Shown: positions 14,050 to 21,962 of the stretch, in pieces
Position numbering within the stretch: position 1 is the stretch's first letter
Layout: each line of letters begins with the position of its first letter
NCBI RefSeq assembly: GCF_934636505.1
Contig: NZ_CAKUAL010000025.1
Location: 1-25,991, forward strand
Length of the DNA stretch: 25,991 nt
Direction: 5' to 3'
DNA from: an uncultured Ellagibacter sp.
Lineage (GTDB): Bacteria > Actinomycetota > Coriobacteriia > Coriobacteriales > Eggerthellaceae
The notes under the pieces: model-generated
Seen by the model: only the letters and a program-made list of their open reading frames with translations
The model's database searches: none
What the model was told of the DNA's origin: nothing
Position numbers and translations under genes: made by a program

Positions 14050-16764
14050 ATGAATACGAACGAACATACTTCATACGACGTAGTCCTGCTCCCGACATAC
14101 GCCGAGGCGCTCTTCTATCGGAAGCGCGTTGCTGCCGAGGCCGGTCCCCGTGCGCTTTTTGGGGTGACGGTTGCCACGTTTCCCGCCTGGATTGCCGACC
14201 TTTGGGGGCTTTTCGGCGACGGCCGGGTTATCGCGAGTCCTCTCGAAGTGGAGGCGCTCTCCGCGTCGCTGTGCTCGAAGGACCCAGCTGCGGCAGGCTG
14301 CGCCCGCGTGGTGACGGCCTGCCTTCAAAGCGCGGGAATACCCACCTTCGACGAGGCGTGTGCCCGTGCGAAGCGCGGCGAGGATTGCGGGGTCACTTCC
14401 GCGCAGGCTCACGTGCTGCGCCTGTGCGCCGATGTGCGCGATGCGCTGCGAGGCTCCGGCCGTGTGCTTGCGGGGGAAGCGCTCAAGATGCTTCCGGGCG
14501 CTATGCCGTCGCGGCCCTTGCGCCTGCTCGTCGAGTGCTCCTCGCCCTTGTCGGCGCAGCAGAGGGCATTCCTCGAAGCGTGTCCGCTTATCAGCTACGA
14601 GGTTTGCTTGGCACCTGGCGGGGGAGGGATTCATCGCGCACCTGAGGGCGTTCTCGTGAGGTTCGCCTTCCCCTCGGGAAGTTATGCCGAGCCAGCGACT
14701 TTGCGCGATGTCCTTTGCGGCGAAGATCGCGAAGGCACGCTCGTTGCCTGCAAGGAGCCCCTGTCTCTGTTCGAGAAGCTTGCGCCTGCGCTTGCGGAAG
14801 CGGGGCTTTCGTGTGCCGTTCGAGCTAGCGTCCCCTTTGCCCAGACCGACTTCGGGCGTGCGATGCTCTCGCTTCGCCGATTCCTCGTCTCCGATGCTTG
14901 GCGCTCGGGCGACCTTATGGACTATCTGCTCTCGCCCTTCTCGGGGTTCTCTGTCGAGGGCGCTTATTCTATCGATGCGCAGATCCGCGGCAACCGGCTT
15001 ATCGATCGCGAGTCGATAACGGCGTCGCTGCGCGAGAAGAGCCGCCTGTTCGAGGCGATGGAAGACATCGCAACCGACCGGGACGCCGACATACTGCTCG
15101 GCGAGCTCGAGGACGCGGTGCGCTCGATGGTCAAAAGGCCTGAAGCCTGGCGCCGCGAGCAGCTTGCGGCTATGGCGTCGCTGCGGGACGCCGCCTCGGC
15201 GGCACGTCTCGCCGATCTCGATATGCAAGGGGTCGTCGATCTTCTGGCCCATGCGAGCGTCGACGCCTCGCGCTCGTTGGGCGTGGAAGCAGAAGGGCAC
15301 TTCTGTGGCAGCGATCCTGCGGCCTTGCCCGCCGACGTCGTGTTCGCGGACTATCGACATGCGATATCTTTCCCCTCCGCATCCTGCGATCTTGCTGTCG
15401 CATGCGATCTCACCAGCGCCGCGTTTCCCGCCTCCGATTCCGACGATGCGGCGACGACGCTCCTTGCCAAACTGGGAATCTTTCCCGATGACGATGCGCT
15501 CTCGCGCATGCGCCGATCGTTCACGGCCCTGTTGGCGGCGCCCCGCAAGATGGTCCTCATCGTTCGTTGCCTTAACGATGAGAACGCCGACCCGACGTAT
15601 CCTGCTGCCGTTCTCGAGGAATTCGTCGACTGCTATCGTAAGGACCCGTCCGCAACCGACGACATCAAGAATCCCTTCAAGTTACCCGCTTGTTTGCAGG
15701 AGGGAATTGTCGAGCGTGGGGAGGAGACCCTTGTCGAGAATGCCGTCATGGCGGGCGGCGACGTGCCATGCGAGAAGGTGGAGCTCCCTGCATCCGGCGA
15801 GGTGTCGGCGCCGAAGCGCTCGCTTGTCGTTTTGCCGCGCGTAGTGGCGGGCCAGGTGGTTGACGAGCCGTGCCTCTCTCCCTCGCAGATTGAAAGTTAT
15901 CTGGAATGCCCGTACAAGTGGTTCGCTCAGCGTCGTTTGCGCCTCGAAGGGCTCGATGAGGGCTTCGGCCCGCTGCAGATGGGCGATTTCGCCCATAGTG
16001 CGCTCAAGAGCTTCTATACCCATTTCCAAGAAGAGGTTGCTCCTAAGGTGACGCGCGGAACGCTTGACTCCGCTCGTGCCATCATGCGCGATGTGCTGGA
16101 TCGGCACGAATCGCATCAATACGAGCTGAAGCCTTCGAACAACCGTCTTGTTCCCACGACGGAGCTCGAACGGCGCGACATGGATTCCCTCAAGCGCAAG
16201 CTGCTCGACTACCTCGATTACGAGGCAGAGCTTCTGCCGACGTTCCGTCCCGCCTATCTGGAATACAACGTTGCAGAAGGAGCGACGGCCGAATACGCAG
16301 GTCATCTGCTCGTTGGAACGGCGGACCGTATCGATGTCGACGATGAGGGCCATGCCGTGGTGCTCGACTACAAGGCGTCGGTTTCCCCGGAGCACGAGTT
16401 TGCCGTACGCGAAGAGGGGAGGCTCGGCAAGGTGCAGGCGCTCATCTATGCGCAGGTGGCGCGCCGAATGCTCGGACTTAACCCCGTTGGCGCCCTCTAT
16501 GTCTGTTACGGGAAGAAATGCGCCGTTACCGGAGCCTACGACGCTACCGTGCTCGAGTCGCCGCACCTTCCTTCCATGCGCCACGACAAATGCCAGTTCG
16601 CGTCGCAGGACGGCGAGTCGTTTGTCGACCTGCTCGACAGGACCGAAGAAGCGATCGCTCGCGGCGTCGAGCGCATGCTTTCGGGCGATGTGCGCCCTGA
16701 TCCATCAAGCGCCCATGCATGCACCTGGTGCCCGGTGCTCTCATGCGCAGAAAGAAGGGCATAG
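14050..16764 (+). CDS. addB: AddB-like subunit of the AddAB helicase-nuclease (PD-(D/E)XK nuclease with iron-sulfur cluster cysteines)
   Basis: This protein of about 904 residues should be the AddB partner in double-strand-break end processing for RecA-dependent recombination. The middle region is a degenerate helicase-like fold without a visible Walker A motif. The C-terminal nuclease begins with S-Q-I-E-S-Y-L-E-C-P-Y-K-W (C620), then has G-T-A-D-R-I-D (D762), V-L-D-Y-K-A-S (D773, K775) and a terminal C-x2-C-x4-C (C891, C894, C899). Together with C620 these cysteines match the 4Fe-4S-staple arrangement of AddB nucleases. The start is uncertain: I prefer the ATG at 14050, just behind a -10 box, over the TTG at 14020 and the ATG at 14029. 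It ends 3 nt before addA. The assignment rests on the nuclease domain and on the neighbour; overall divergence from well-studied AddB is large. Confidence 0.85.
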   Translation: MNTNEHTSYDVVLLPTYAEALFYRKRVAAEAGPRALFGVTVATFPAWIADLWGLFGDGRVIASPLEVEALSASLCSKDPAAAGCARVVTACLQSAGIPTFDEACARAKRGEDCGVTSAQAHVLRLCADVRDALRGSGRVLAGEALKMLPGAMPSRPLRLLVECSSPLSAQQRAFLEACPLISYEVCLAPGGGGIHRAPEGVLVRFAFPSGSYAEPATLRDVLCGEDREGTLVACKEPLSLFEKLAPALAEAGLSCAVRASVPFAQTDFGRAMLSLRRFLVSDAWRSGDLMDYLLSPFSGFSVEGAYSIDAQIRGNRLIDRESITASLREKSRLFEAMEDIATDRDADILLGELEDAVRSMVKRPEAWRREQLAAMASLRDAASAARLADLDMQGVVDLLAHASVDASRSLGVEAEGHFCGSDPAALPADVVFADYRHAISFPSASCDLAVACDLTSAAFPASDSDDAATTLLAKLGIFPDDDALSRMRRSFTALLAAPRKMVLIVRCLNDENADPTYPAAVLEEFVDCYRKDPSATDDIKNPFKLPACLQEGIVERGEETLVENAVMAGGDVPCEKVELPASGEVSAPKRSLVVLPRVVAGQVVDEPCLSPSQIESYLECPYKWFAQRRLRLEGLDEGFGPLQMGDFAHSALKSFYTHFQEEVAPKVTRGTLDSARAIMRDVLDRHESHQYELKPSNNRLVPTTELERRDMDSLKRKLLDYLDYEAELLPTFRPAYLEYNVAEGATAEYAGHLLVGTADRIDVDDEGHAVVLDYKASVSPEHEFAVREEGRLGKVQALIYAQVARRMLGLNPVGALYVCYGKKCAVTGAYDATVLESPHLPSMRHDKCQFASQDGESFVDLLDRTEEAIARGVERMLSGDVRPDPSSAHACTWCPVLSCAERRA

Positions 16765-16767
16765 CAT

Positions 16768-19700
16768 ATGGCTCTCACACCTGGACAGAAGAAATGCGTC
16801 GATACGCTCGTGGGTCCCGTGGCGGTGTCCGCCGGCGCAGGTAGTGGCAAGACGTTCACGCTCACCCGTCGTATCGTCCATTCGCTTGAATGCGGGTTCG
16901 TCTCCGGCATCGACGAGGTGCTCGCGATTACGTTCACCTCGAAGGCGGCGGGCGAGATCAAGTCGCGCGTGAAGGGCGCGCTTAAGGCCTGCGGGCGATC
17001 CGACCAGGCGCTTCTCGTCGACTCTGCCTGGATTTCCACCATTCATGGTGCCTGCGCCCGCATGCTGCGCGCCCATGCGCTCGACCTGGGAATCGCCCCC
17101 GATTTCACGGTGGCAGACGAGGCGGCTGCAAGCGACATGCTCGATGCAGCGCTTGAGGAGGTGCTCGGCTCGGAGAACGACATCATCTCGCCGGGCGACT
17201 ACGACGCGCTTTTCACGGAGTATGCAGCTCGTCAGGTGGGGTCGGTGTCTGCCGCAAGCGTCGAGGGCATGGTGCGCGACATCGTCATCGCTGCGCAATC
17301 GAGCCCCGAAGGGATGGCATCCATCGTGCCGGCGCCGTCGGCGGCATCGCCCTGCAAGCTTTTGGCGCGCATGGCCTCTTTAGCGGGCGACATCACGGCA
17401 GTGTGCGAGGCCCAAAAGCCGGGAAAGACCCGCGACGCGTTCCTCGACGGGACGGCCCGTGCACTCGAGGGGCTCGAAGCCGCACAACAGCAAGGTGAGG
17501 AACCATCTCCTGAACAGGTCTTGGAGCTGTTCAATGCCTTTCCAGTTCCTAGTCGCGCGTTCGGCACGTCTGAATACAAGGAGCTCGCAGCCGAAGCGGC
17601 GCAAGGGTATCTCTCCTTGATGATGGAAGCTCGCCTTGCCCTTGCCGAGCCACGCATGCGCGAGGTTATCGACCTGTCGGGCCGCGTCTTCGATGCGTAT
17701 CGCAGGCGCAAACATGAGGCGGGAATGCTCGACAATGACGACCTGCTCACGATGGCGTCGCGCATGTTCAGCGAGCATCCCGAAATCGCTGCGGAGTACG
17801 CCGATCGCTTCAAGCTGATTATGGTCGACGAGTTCCAGGATACCGACCAGCTGCAGGTGAACATGGTGAAGCGCATGGCGGGCAAGAACTTCGAGCGCCT
17901 GTGCACGGTTGGCGATGCGCAACAGAGCATCTATCGCTTCCGCGGGGCGGACGTCTCGGTCTACAACAGGCACCTTGCCTCGGTGGCAAACACTAACGAA
18001 GCGGGCCTTATCGAGCTTGCTGACAATTTCAGAAGCCATGTCGATGTCCTCGCGTTCGTCGACTGCGTGTTCAGCCAGCCGAGCGTATTCGGCCGCTCGT
18101 TCATGTCGCTTTCCGCATCGCGCGACTCTGGTCGTATCGACTGCCCCTACCAGGGATTCGATCCGCGCATCGAGGTGCAGCTCACCACCTATCCCCGAGG
18201 TGTTGCCTCGGACACAGCGCGCGCCGCGGTCGCGCAGCGGATTGCACAACGTTTCGCGAAGCTTGTCGACGAGGGCCATTCGGCGGGCGACATGGTGGTC
18301 TTGCTTGGCAGCATGCGATGCGCCGACGTCTACGCCGACGCCATACGCGAGCAGGGGCTTTCCTGCGTGGTCTCAGGGGGGTCGATCTTCGGCCGTGCAC
18401 CGGAAGTGCGCCTTGCGGTGCGGCTCGCCGAGGTAATTGCGAACCCTAAGGATACCGAAGCCCTTTTCGAGGTGCTCTCGAGCGAAATCTTCGCGCTCAC
18501 CGCAGACGATTTCATCGATCTTTCGACGGGCCTCGACGAGCTGCGGGGCATTCCTCGCCGCCGTTCTCTTGATTCCGGTGTTTCGGTGTGCGCCGCCGCT
18601 GAAAACGATGCGTCGCTCATACCCGGTCTCCGAGCTGCGGTTCGAACGCTGAAAAAGGCGGCGTTTCGCGTGCGGCTCGAGCCCCTCTCCAAGGTCATGG
18701 AGGGAGTCCTCCTCGATTCAGGCTGGCTTCGTCGACTCGAGGATGAAGGCGCCGAAGGGCTTGCGCGCGCGGCAAACGTCTACAAGGCGTGCCGCCTTGC
18801 CCGTGACATCGAGCGCAGGAAAGGGTCGGGCCCCGCTCAGACCGCAGTCGAGCTGCGTGCGCATATTGAAATCGCCAAAGAGGCCCCGGGCTCGCTTTCC
18901 TCGAAGTCGGGCGATTTCGTTCGCATCATGACCGTCCATGCGAGCAAGGGTCTCGAATTCCCCATCGTCGCGGTGGCCGAGCTGCGCTCCGACGAGGTGC
19001 GCTCGTCGCGAATGGTTCGGACCACGCTCAATGGCAAAACCTACCTCTCGCTCGATGCGGGGGCGACCGCGACGCGCTTGACCGCGAAGCAATCGCAGCT
19101 CATCGCGAAATGCACGTCGGTGGACCCTTTCGAGGGAGACGAAGACGATGAGTTCTACCAACAGCTGATCGAGCACCCCGGTGACCATAGTCCCGTGGAG
19201 GTCCGCTGCGCGATTCGCCAACATGAGCATCTCGGCGAAACCGAGGAGACCCGTCGGCTTCTCTACGTCGCGCTTACCCGTGCGCAGGAGGCAGTCATCT
19301 GCGCAATTGCCGGGAAGACGACGAAGGACGACCCGACGGGCCTTGCGAAGAGCGTATGGGGAAGCGTGGAGTCTGCCCTGTGCGGCGAGGGCAATGCCTT
19401 CGAGCCCGGCGTGACACTTCTCGATTTCGGCGGTGAGTCTCCCGCGCGCGTTGAGCGTATTGACCTGACTGTCGAATCGGAAGAACCCTATGATTCTGAG
19501 GTCGCTGGCGCCGAAGCGGCAAATCAAGAAGAAGGGTGCTCGCTTGCAGGCGTGTCCGACCCAGCACGGCGAACCGTCGAGATCCCCGAAGTCTTGCCCC
19601 ACTGCGAGCTGCTGGCTCAGGCGTGGCCTGCATCTCGCGCCGATGTGTTCAGCTATTCGTCGATCGCGCACAGCCCATCTGATGAGGCGGGGACCAGCTC

Positions 19701-20406
19701 GTCTGCGGAAGAGATTATTTCGTCGAAAGTGCCGCCCGTCGAAGAGCCTGGTTTTTCGGAGGTGGATGAGGCAGCGTGGACCGCGATTCGAGCTTCGCTT
19801 TCGGGAGACGCCGACAAGGCGACGGACTTGGGCACCGCCTTCCATAGGCTTGCCCAACAGGCGGTATGCACCCATGCCGAGAGCGCTGCCCTCGTCTGCC
19901 CCGACAAATCGCACGTCGACGCGCTTGCTCGTCATTGCGGGCTTTCCGACTTGCAGCGCATTCGCCTCACCGAAGCGCTTGCACGATGGTTTGAAAGCGA
20001 TCTTGCAGCACGCGTTGCGACATTTTCCCGCCTTCGTGCAGAGGTTCCCTTCTTCGTACGCGTGGGGCGCGGAGCCAGCGCGCCATTCATGGAGGGGGAA
20101 ATTGACCTTCTCGCCGACGGGGAAGACGGCCGCACGGCGCTTGTTGTTGACTACAAAACAGGTGGGTCGCCAGGGGAAACGCCGACACAGTTGCACGAAA
20201 AGCATCGACTGCAGGCGCTTTGCTACGCGTATGCCCTGCTCATGCAAGGCTATGAATCCACGGAGTTCGCATTCGTGCGTGTGGAGCAGCCCGACGATAC
20301 GAAAGAAGGCCAGCCGCAGCAGGTGAACTACACCTTTACCGCAGCTGACCTTCCGGCAATCGAAGGGGAGATACTTGCGCGCTACGCGAGCAGCTTCTCC
20401 GCGTAA
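16768..20406 (+). CDS. addA: AddA-like UvrD-family helicase with C-terminal PD-(D/E)XK nuclease
   Basis: This 1212-residue superfamily 1A helicase-nuclease forms AddAB with the product of the upstream gene and unwinds and resects DNA ends. Motif I is S-A-G-A-G-S-G-K-T (K28), followed by I-T-F-T-S-K-A-A (motif Ia). Motif II is M-V-D-E-F-Q-D-T-D (D354, E355). Motif III is G-D-A-Q-Q-S-I-Y-R-F-R-G, then V-H-A-S-K-G-L-E-F and V-A-L-T-R-A-Q-E (motifs V/VI). The nuclease domain near the end has G-T-A-F-H-R-L, G-E-I-D-L (D1113) and V-V-D-Y-K-T-G (D1128, K1130), with catalytic residues intact. The start ATG at 16768 has AAGAAGG upstream, 3 nt after the addB stop, so the pair is one operon. The last 25 bp overlap the convergent aminotransferase gene. 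Confidence 0.93.
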   Translation: MALTPGQKKCVDTLVGPVAVSAGAGSGKTFTLTRRIVHSLECGFVSGIDEVLAITFTSKAAGEIKSRVKGALKACGRSDQALLVDSAWISTIHGACARMLRAHALDLGIAPDFTVADEAAASDMLDAALEEVLGSENDIISPGDYDALFTEYAARQVGSVSAASVEGMVRDIVIAAQSSPEGMASIVPAPSAASPCKLLARMASLAGDITAVCEAQKPGKTRDAFLDGTARALEGLEAAQQQGEEPSPEQVLELFNAFPVPSRAFGTSEYKELAAEAAQGYLSLMMEARLALAEPRMREVIDLSGRVFDAYRRRKHEAGMLDNDDLLTMASRMFSEHPEIAAEYADRFKLIMVDEFQDTDQLQVNMVKRMAGKNFERLCTVGDAQQSIYRFRGADVSVYNRHLASVANTNEAGLIELADNFRSHVDVLAFVDCVFSQPSVFGRSFMSLSASRDSGRIDCPYQGFDPRIEVQLTTYPRGVASDTARAAVAQRIAQRFAKLVDEGHSAGDMVVLLGSMRCADVYADAIREQGLSCVVSGGSIFGRAPEVRLAVRLAEVIANPKDTEALFEVLSSEIFALTADDFIDLSTGLDELRGIPRRRSLDSGVSVCAAAENDASLIPGLRAAVRTLKKAAFRVRLEPLSKVMEGVLLDSGWLRRLEDEGAEGLARAANVYKACRLARDIERRKGSGPAQTAVELRAHIEIAKEAPGSLSSKSGDFVRIMTVHASKGLEFPIVAVAELRSDEVRSSRMVRTTLNGKTYLSLDAGATATRLTAKQSQLIAKCTSVDPFEGDEDDEFYQQLIEHPGDHSPVEVRCAIRQHEHLGETEETRRLLYVALTRAQEAVICAIAGKTTKDDPTGLAKSVWGSVESALCGEGNAFEPGVTLLDFGGESPARVERIDLTVESEEPYDSEVAGAEAANQEEGCSLAGVSDPARRTVEIPEVLPHCELLAQAWPASRADVFSYSSIAHSPSDEAGTSSSAEEIISSKVPPVEEPGFSEVDEAAWTAIRASLSGDADKATDLGTAFHRLAQQAVCTHAESAALVCPDKSHVDALARHCGLSDLQRIRLTEALARWFESDLAARVATFSRLRAEVPFFVRVGRGASAPFMEGEIDLLADGEDGRTALVVDYKTGGSPGETPTQLHEKHRLQALCYAYALLMQGYESTEFAFVRVEQPDDTKEGQPQQVNYTFTAADLPAIEGEILARYASSFSA

Positions 20407-21668
20407 GCGATCTTCACGCAGCAGACGAACACGCTGAGCGCCTCGCGAAGCTCGTAGAGCGGGGGAAGCGTGGGCGCGATGCGGATGTTGCTGTCGTAGG
20501 GGTCGTGCTTGTACGGCCAGGTCGCGCCAGCATCCGTCATCGTGACGCCCGCTTCCTTCGCGAGCTGTACGATGCGCTTGGCACACCCCTCGGGCGCGTC
20601 GAAGGACACGAAATACCCGCCGCGCGGCTTGGTCCACGTGCACCCGCCGACCTCGGAAAGGCCCATGGTGAGCTCGTTTTCGACGAGCGTGAACTTCGGG
20701 CGCAGGATATCGGCATGCTTCTCCATGTGGGCGGCGATGCCGTCGGCGTTCTTCAAAAACCTCACGTGGCGAAGCTGGTTGAGCTTATCGTAGCTGATGA
20801 CGGTCGTGGCCATGCGCTTCTTGATTTCGGCGATATTGTCGGGGCTCGCGGCGATGGCAGAGATGCCGGCTCCAGGAAGCGTGACCTTCGACGTAGACGC
20901 GAACTTGAAGTAACGGTCGGGGTTGCATGCTTCTCGGCATGCCTCGGCAATGTCGAGAAGTTGGTCCTGGTCGGCCTTGAACGGGTTCAGGTGATGGACG
21001 CTGTAGGCGTTGTCCCAGAAGATGCGGAAATCGTCAGCAGCGCAGGGCATGGCCGCCAAGCGACGAACGACTTCCTTGGAATAGGTGACGCCCCCGGGGT
21101 TGGAGTACTTGGGGACGCACCAGATGCCCTTCACGGAATCGTCCTCGGCGACGATTCGCTCGACCTCATCCATGTCAGGGCCGTTCTCGTCCATCTTCAC
21201 GGGAATCATCTCGATGCCGAACGACTCCGTGATGCCGAAGTGACGGTCGTAACCCGGAACAGGACAGATCCATTTGATTCCCGGGTACTGCGCCCAGGGC
21301 TTGCTGCCGAGGGTGCCGAAGTCGAGGCATCGCGCAACGGCGTTGCCCATGAGCGTCAGGCTCGAGTTGCCGCCGACGATCACGTTTTCCGGCACATCGT
21401 CAAGCATTGCCGCCATCAGGCGCTTTGCCTCGGGAAGTCCGTCGAGCACGCCGTAGTTGCGGCAGTCGGTGCCGTCCTCGGCGATGCAATCCTGCGCGCT
21501 GGAGATGCAGGAGAGCAGAGGCAGGCTCAAATCGAGCTGCTCGGCGCTCGGTTTGCCGCGAGCCATATTCAGCGAAAGGCCCTTTGCTTTGAACTGCGCG
21601 TACTCTTCCTTCAATCGATTGAGCTCGCTTTGAAGCTCCGCGCGATCCATTTGTTCGAATGCAGCCAT
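20382..21668 (-). CDS. Aspartate aminotransferase-like PLP enzyme (class I/II aminotransferase)
   Basis: This 428-residue PLP-dependent enzyme probably moves amino groups between aspartate or another amino acid and 2-oxoglutarate in the cytoplasm. Visible residues include N-Y-G near 71-73, G-G-N-S-S-L-T near 99-105 for phosphate contacts, Y-S-N-P-G-G (188-193), W-D-N-A-Y (D219, Y222) and the Schiff-base lysine in A-S-T-S-K-V-T (K261). The C-terminal arginine-containing N-I-R-I-A-P segment binds the substrate carboxylate. The N-terminal helix (L-N-R-L-K-E-E-Y) and the overall layout resemble the bacterial aspartate aminotransferase subgroup represented by Pfam Asp_aminotransf. The ATG at 21668 has AAAGGATGGG just upstream, and a good promoter lies at 21729-21757. 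It is monocistronic and converges on addA with a 25-bp overlap and no visible terminator. Confidence 0.9.
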   Translation of the reverse strand: MAAFEQMDRAELQSELNRLKEEYAQFKAKGLSLNMARGKPSAEQLDLSLPLLSCISSAQDCIAEDGTDCRNYGVLDGLPEAKRLMAAMLDDVPENVIVGGNSSLTLMGNAVARCLDFGTLGSKPWAQYPGIKWICPVPGYDRHFGITESFGIEMIPVKMDENGPDMDEVERIVAEDDSVKGIWCVPKYSNPGGVTYSKEVVRRLAAMPCAADDFRIFWDNAYSVHHLNPFKADQDQLLDIAEACREACNPDRYFKFASTSKVTLPGAGISAIAASPDNIAEIKKRMATTVISYDKLNQLRHVRFLKNADGIAAHMEKHADILRPKFTLVENELTMGLSEVGGCTWTKPRGGYFVSFDAPEGCAKRIVQLAKEAGVTMTDAGATWPYKHDPYDSNIRIAPTLPPLYELREALSVFVCCVKIAYAEKLLA

Positions 21669-21728
21669 TTCCCATCCTTTGCCATGTGCGACGAAACATG
21701 CACGCCGCCGCGAATCTTGCCGACCTTG

Positions 21729-21757
21729 ATATTACGTTTGCGCGCCCGATGCGACAA
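21729..21757 (-). promoter_or_regulatory. Predicted promoter for the aminotransferase gene
   Basis: On the minus strand TTGTCG (21757-21752) and TAATAT (21734-21729) are spaced by 17 nt, giving a leader of about 55 nt. Confidence 0.6.
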
Positions 21758-21926
21758 GTTTCAATTGCGAGAAATCCTTGGCTTCCCCTCGTATCGCGCA
21801 TCTGCGAGCACCTCGACGCCCGCAAGCGCTATGCCTTGCCCTTGCGAGCGGCGACAATAACGCCGCCGTTTCGCGAATCGTTCACACAGCGACCGAAATA
21901 TCACTTTAGTCGGGAAAAGTATGCCG

Positions 21927-21932
21927 TATAAT
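21927..21932 (+). promoter_or_regulatory. Predicted -10 box for putP
   Basis: A perfect TATAAT lies 30 nt upstream of the putP ATG. The -35 region is weak (CTTTAG at 17 nt). Confidence 0.5.
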
Positions 21933-21962
21933 TCGCCTATTCGACTATCGAGAGGGATGAAA

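Noticed and set aside
14028..14068. Larger inverted repeat TATGTTCGT / ACGAACATA spanning the addB start
   Set aside because: The right arm lies inside the coding sequence and the 23-bp spacing does not fit a single operator. I keep only the compact GTAC-ATAT-GTTC palindrome as the candidate site.
18718..20643. A 641-codon minus-strand open frame
   Set aside because: It is antisense to addA and runs into the aminotransferase gene; no family features are present.
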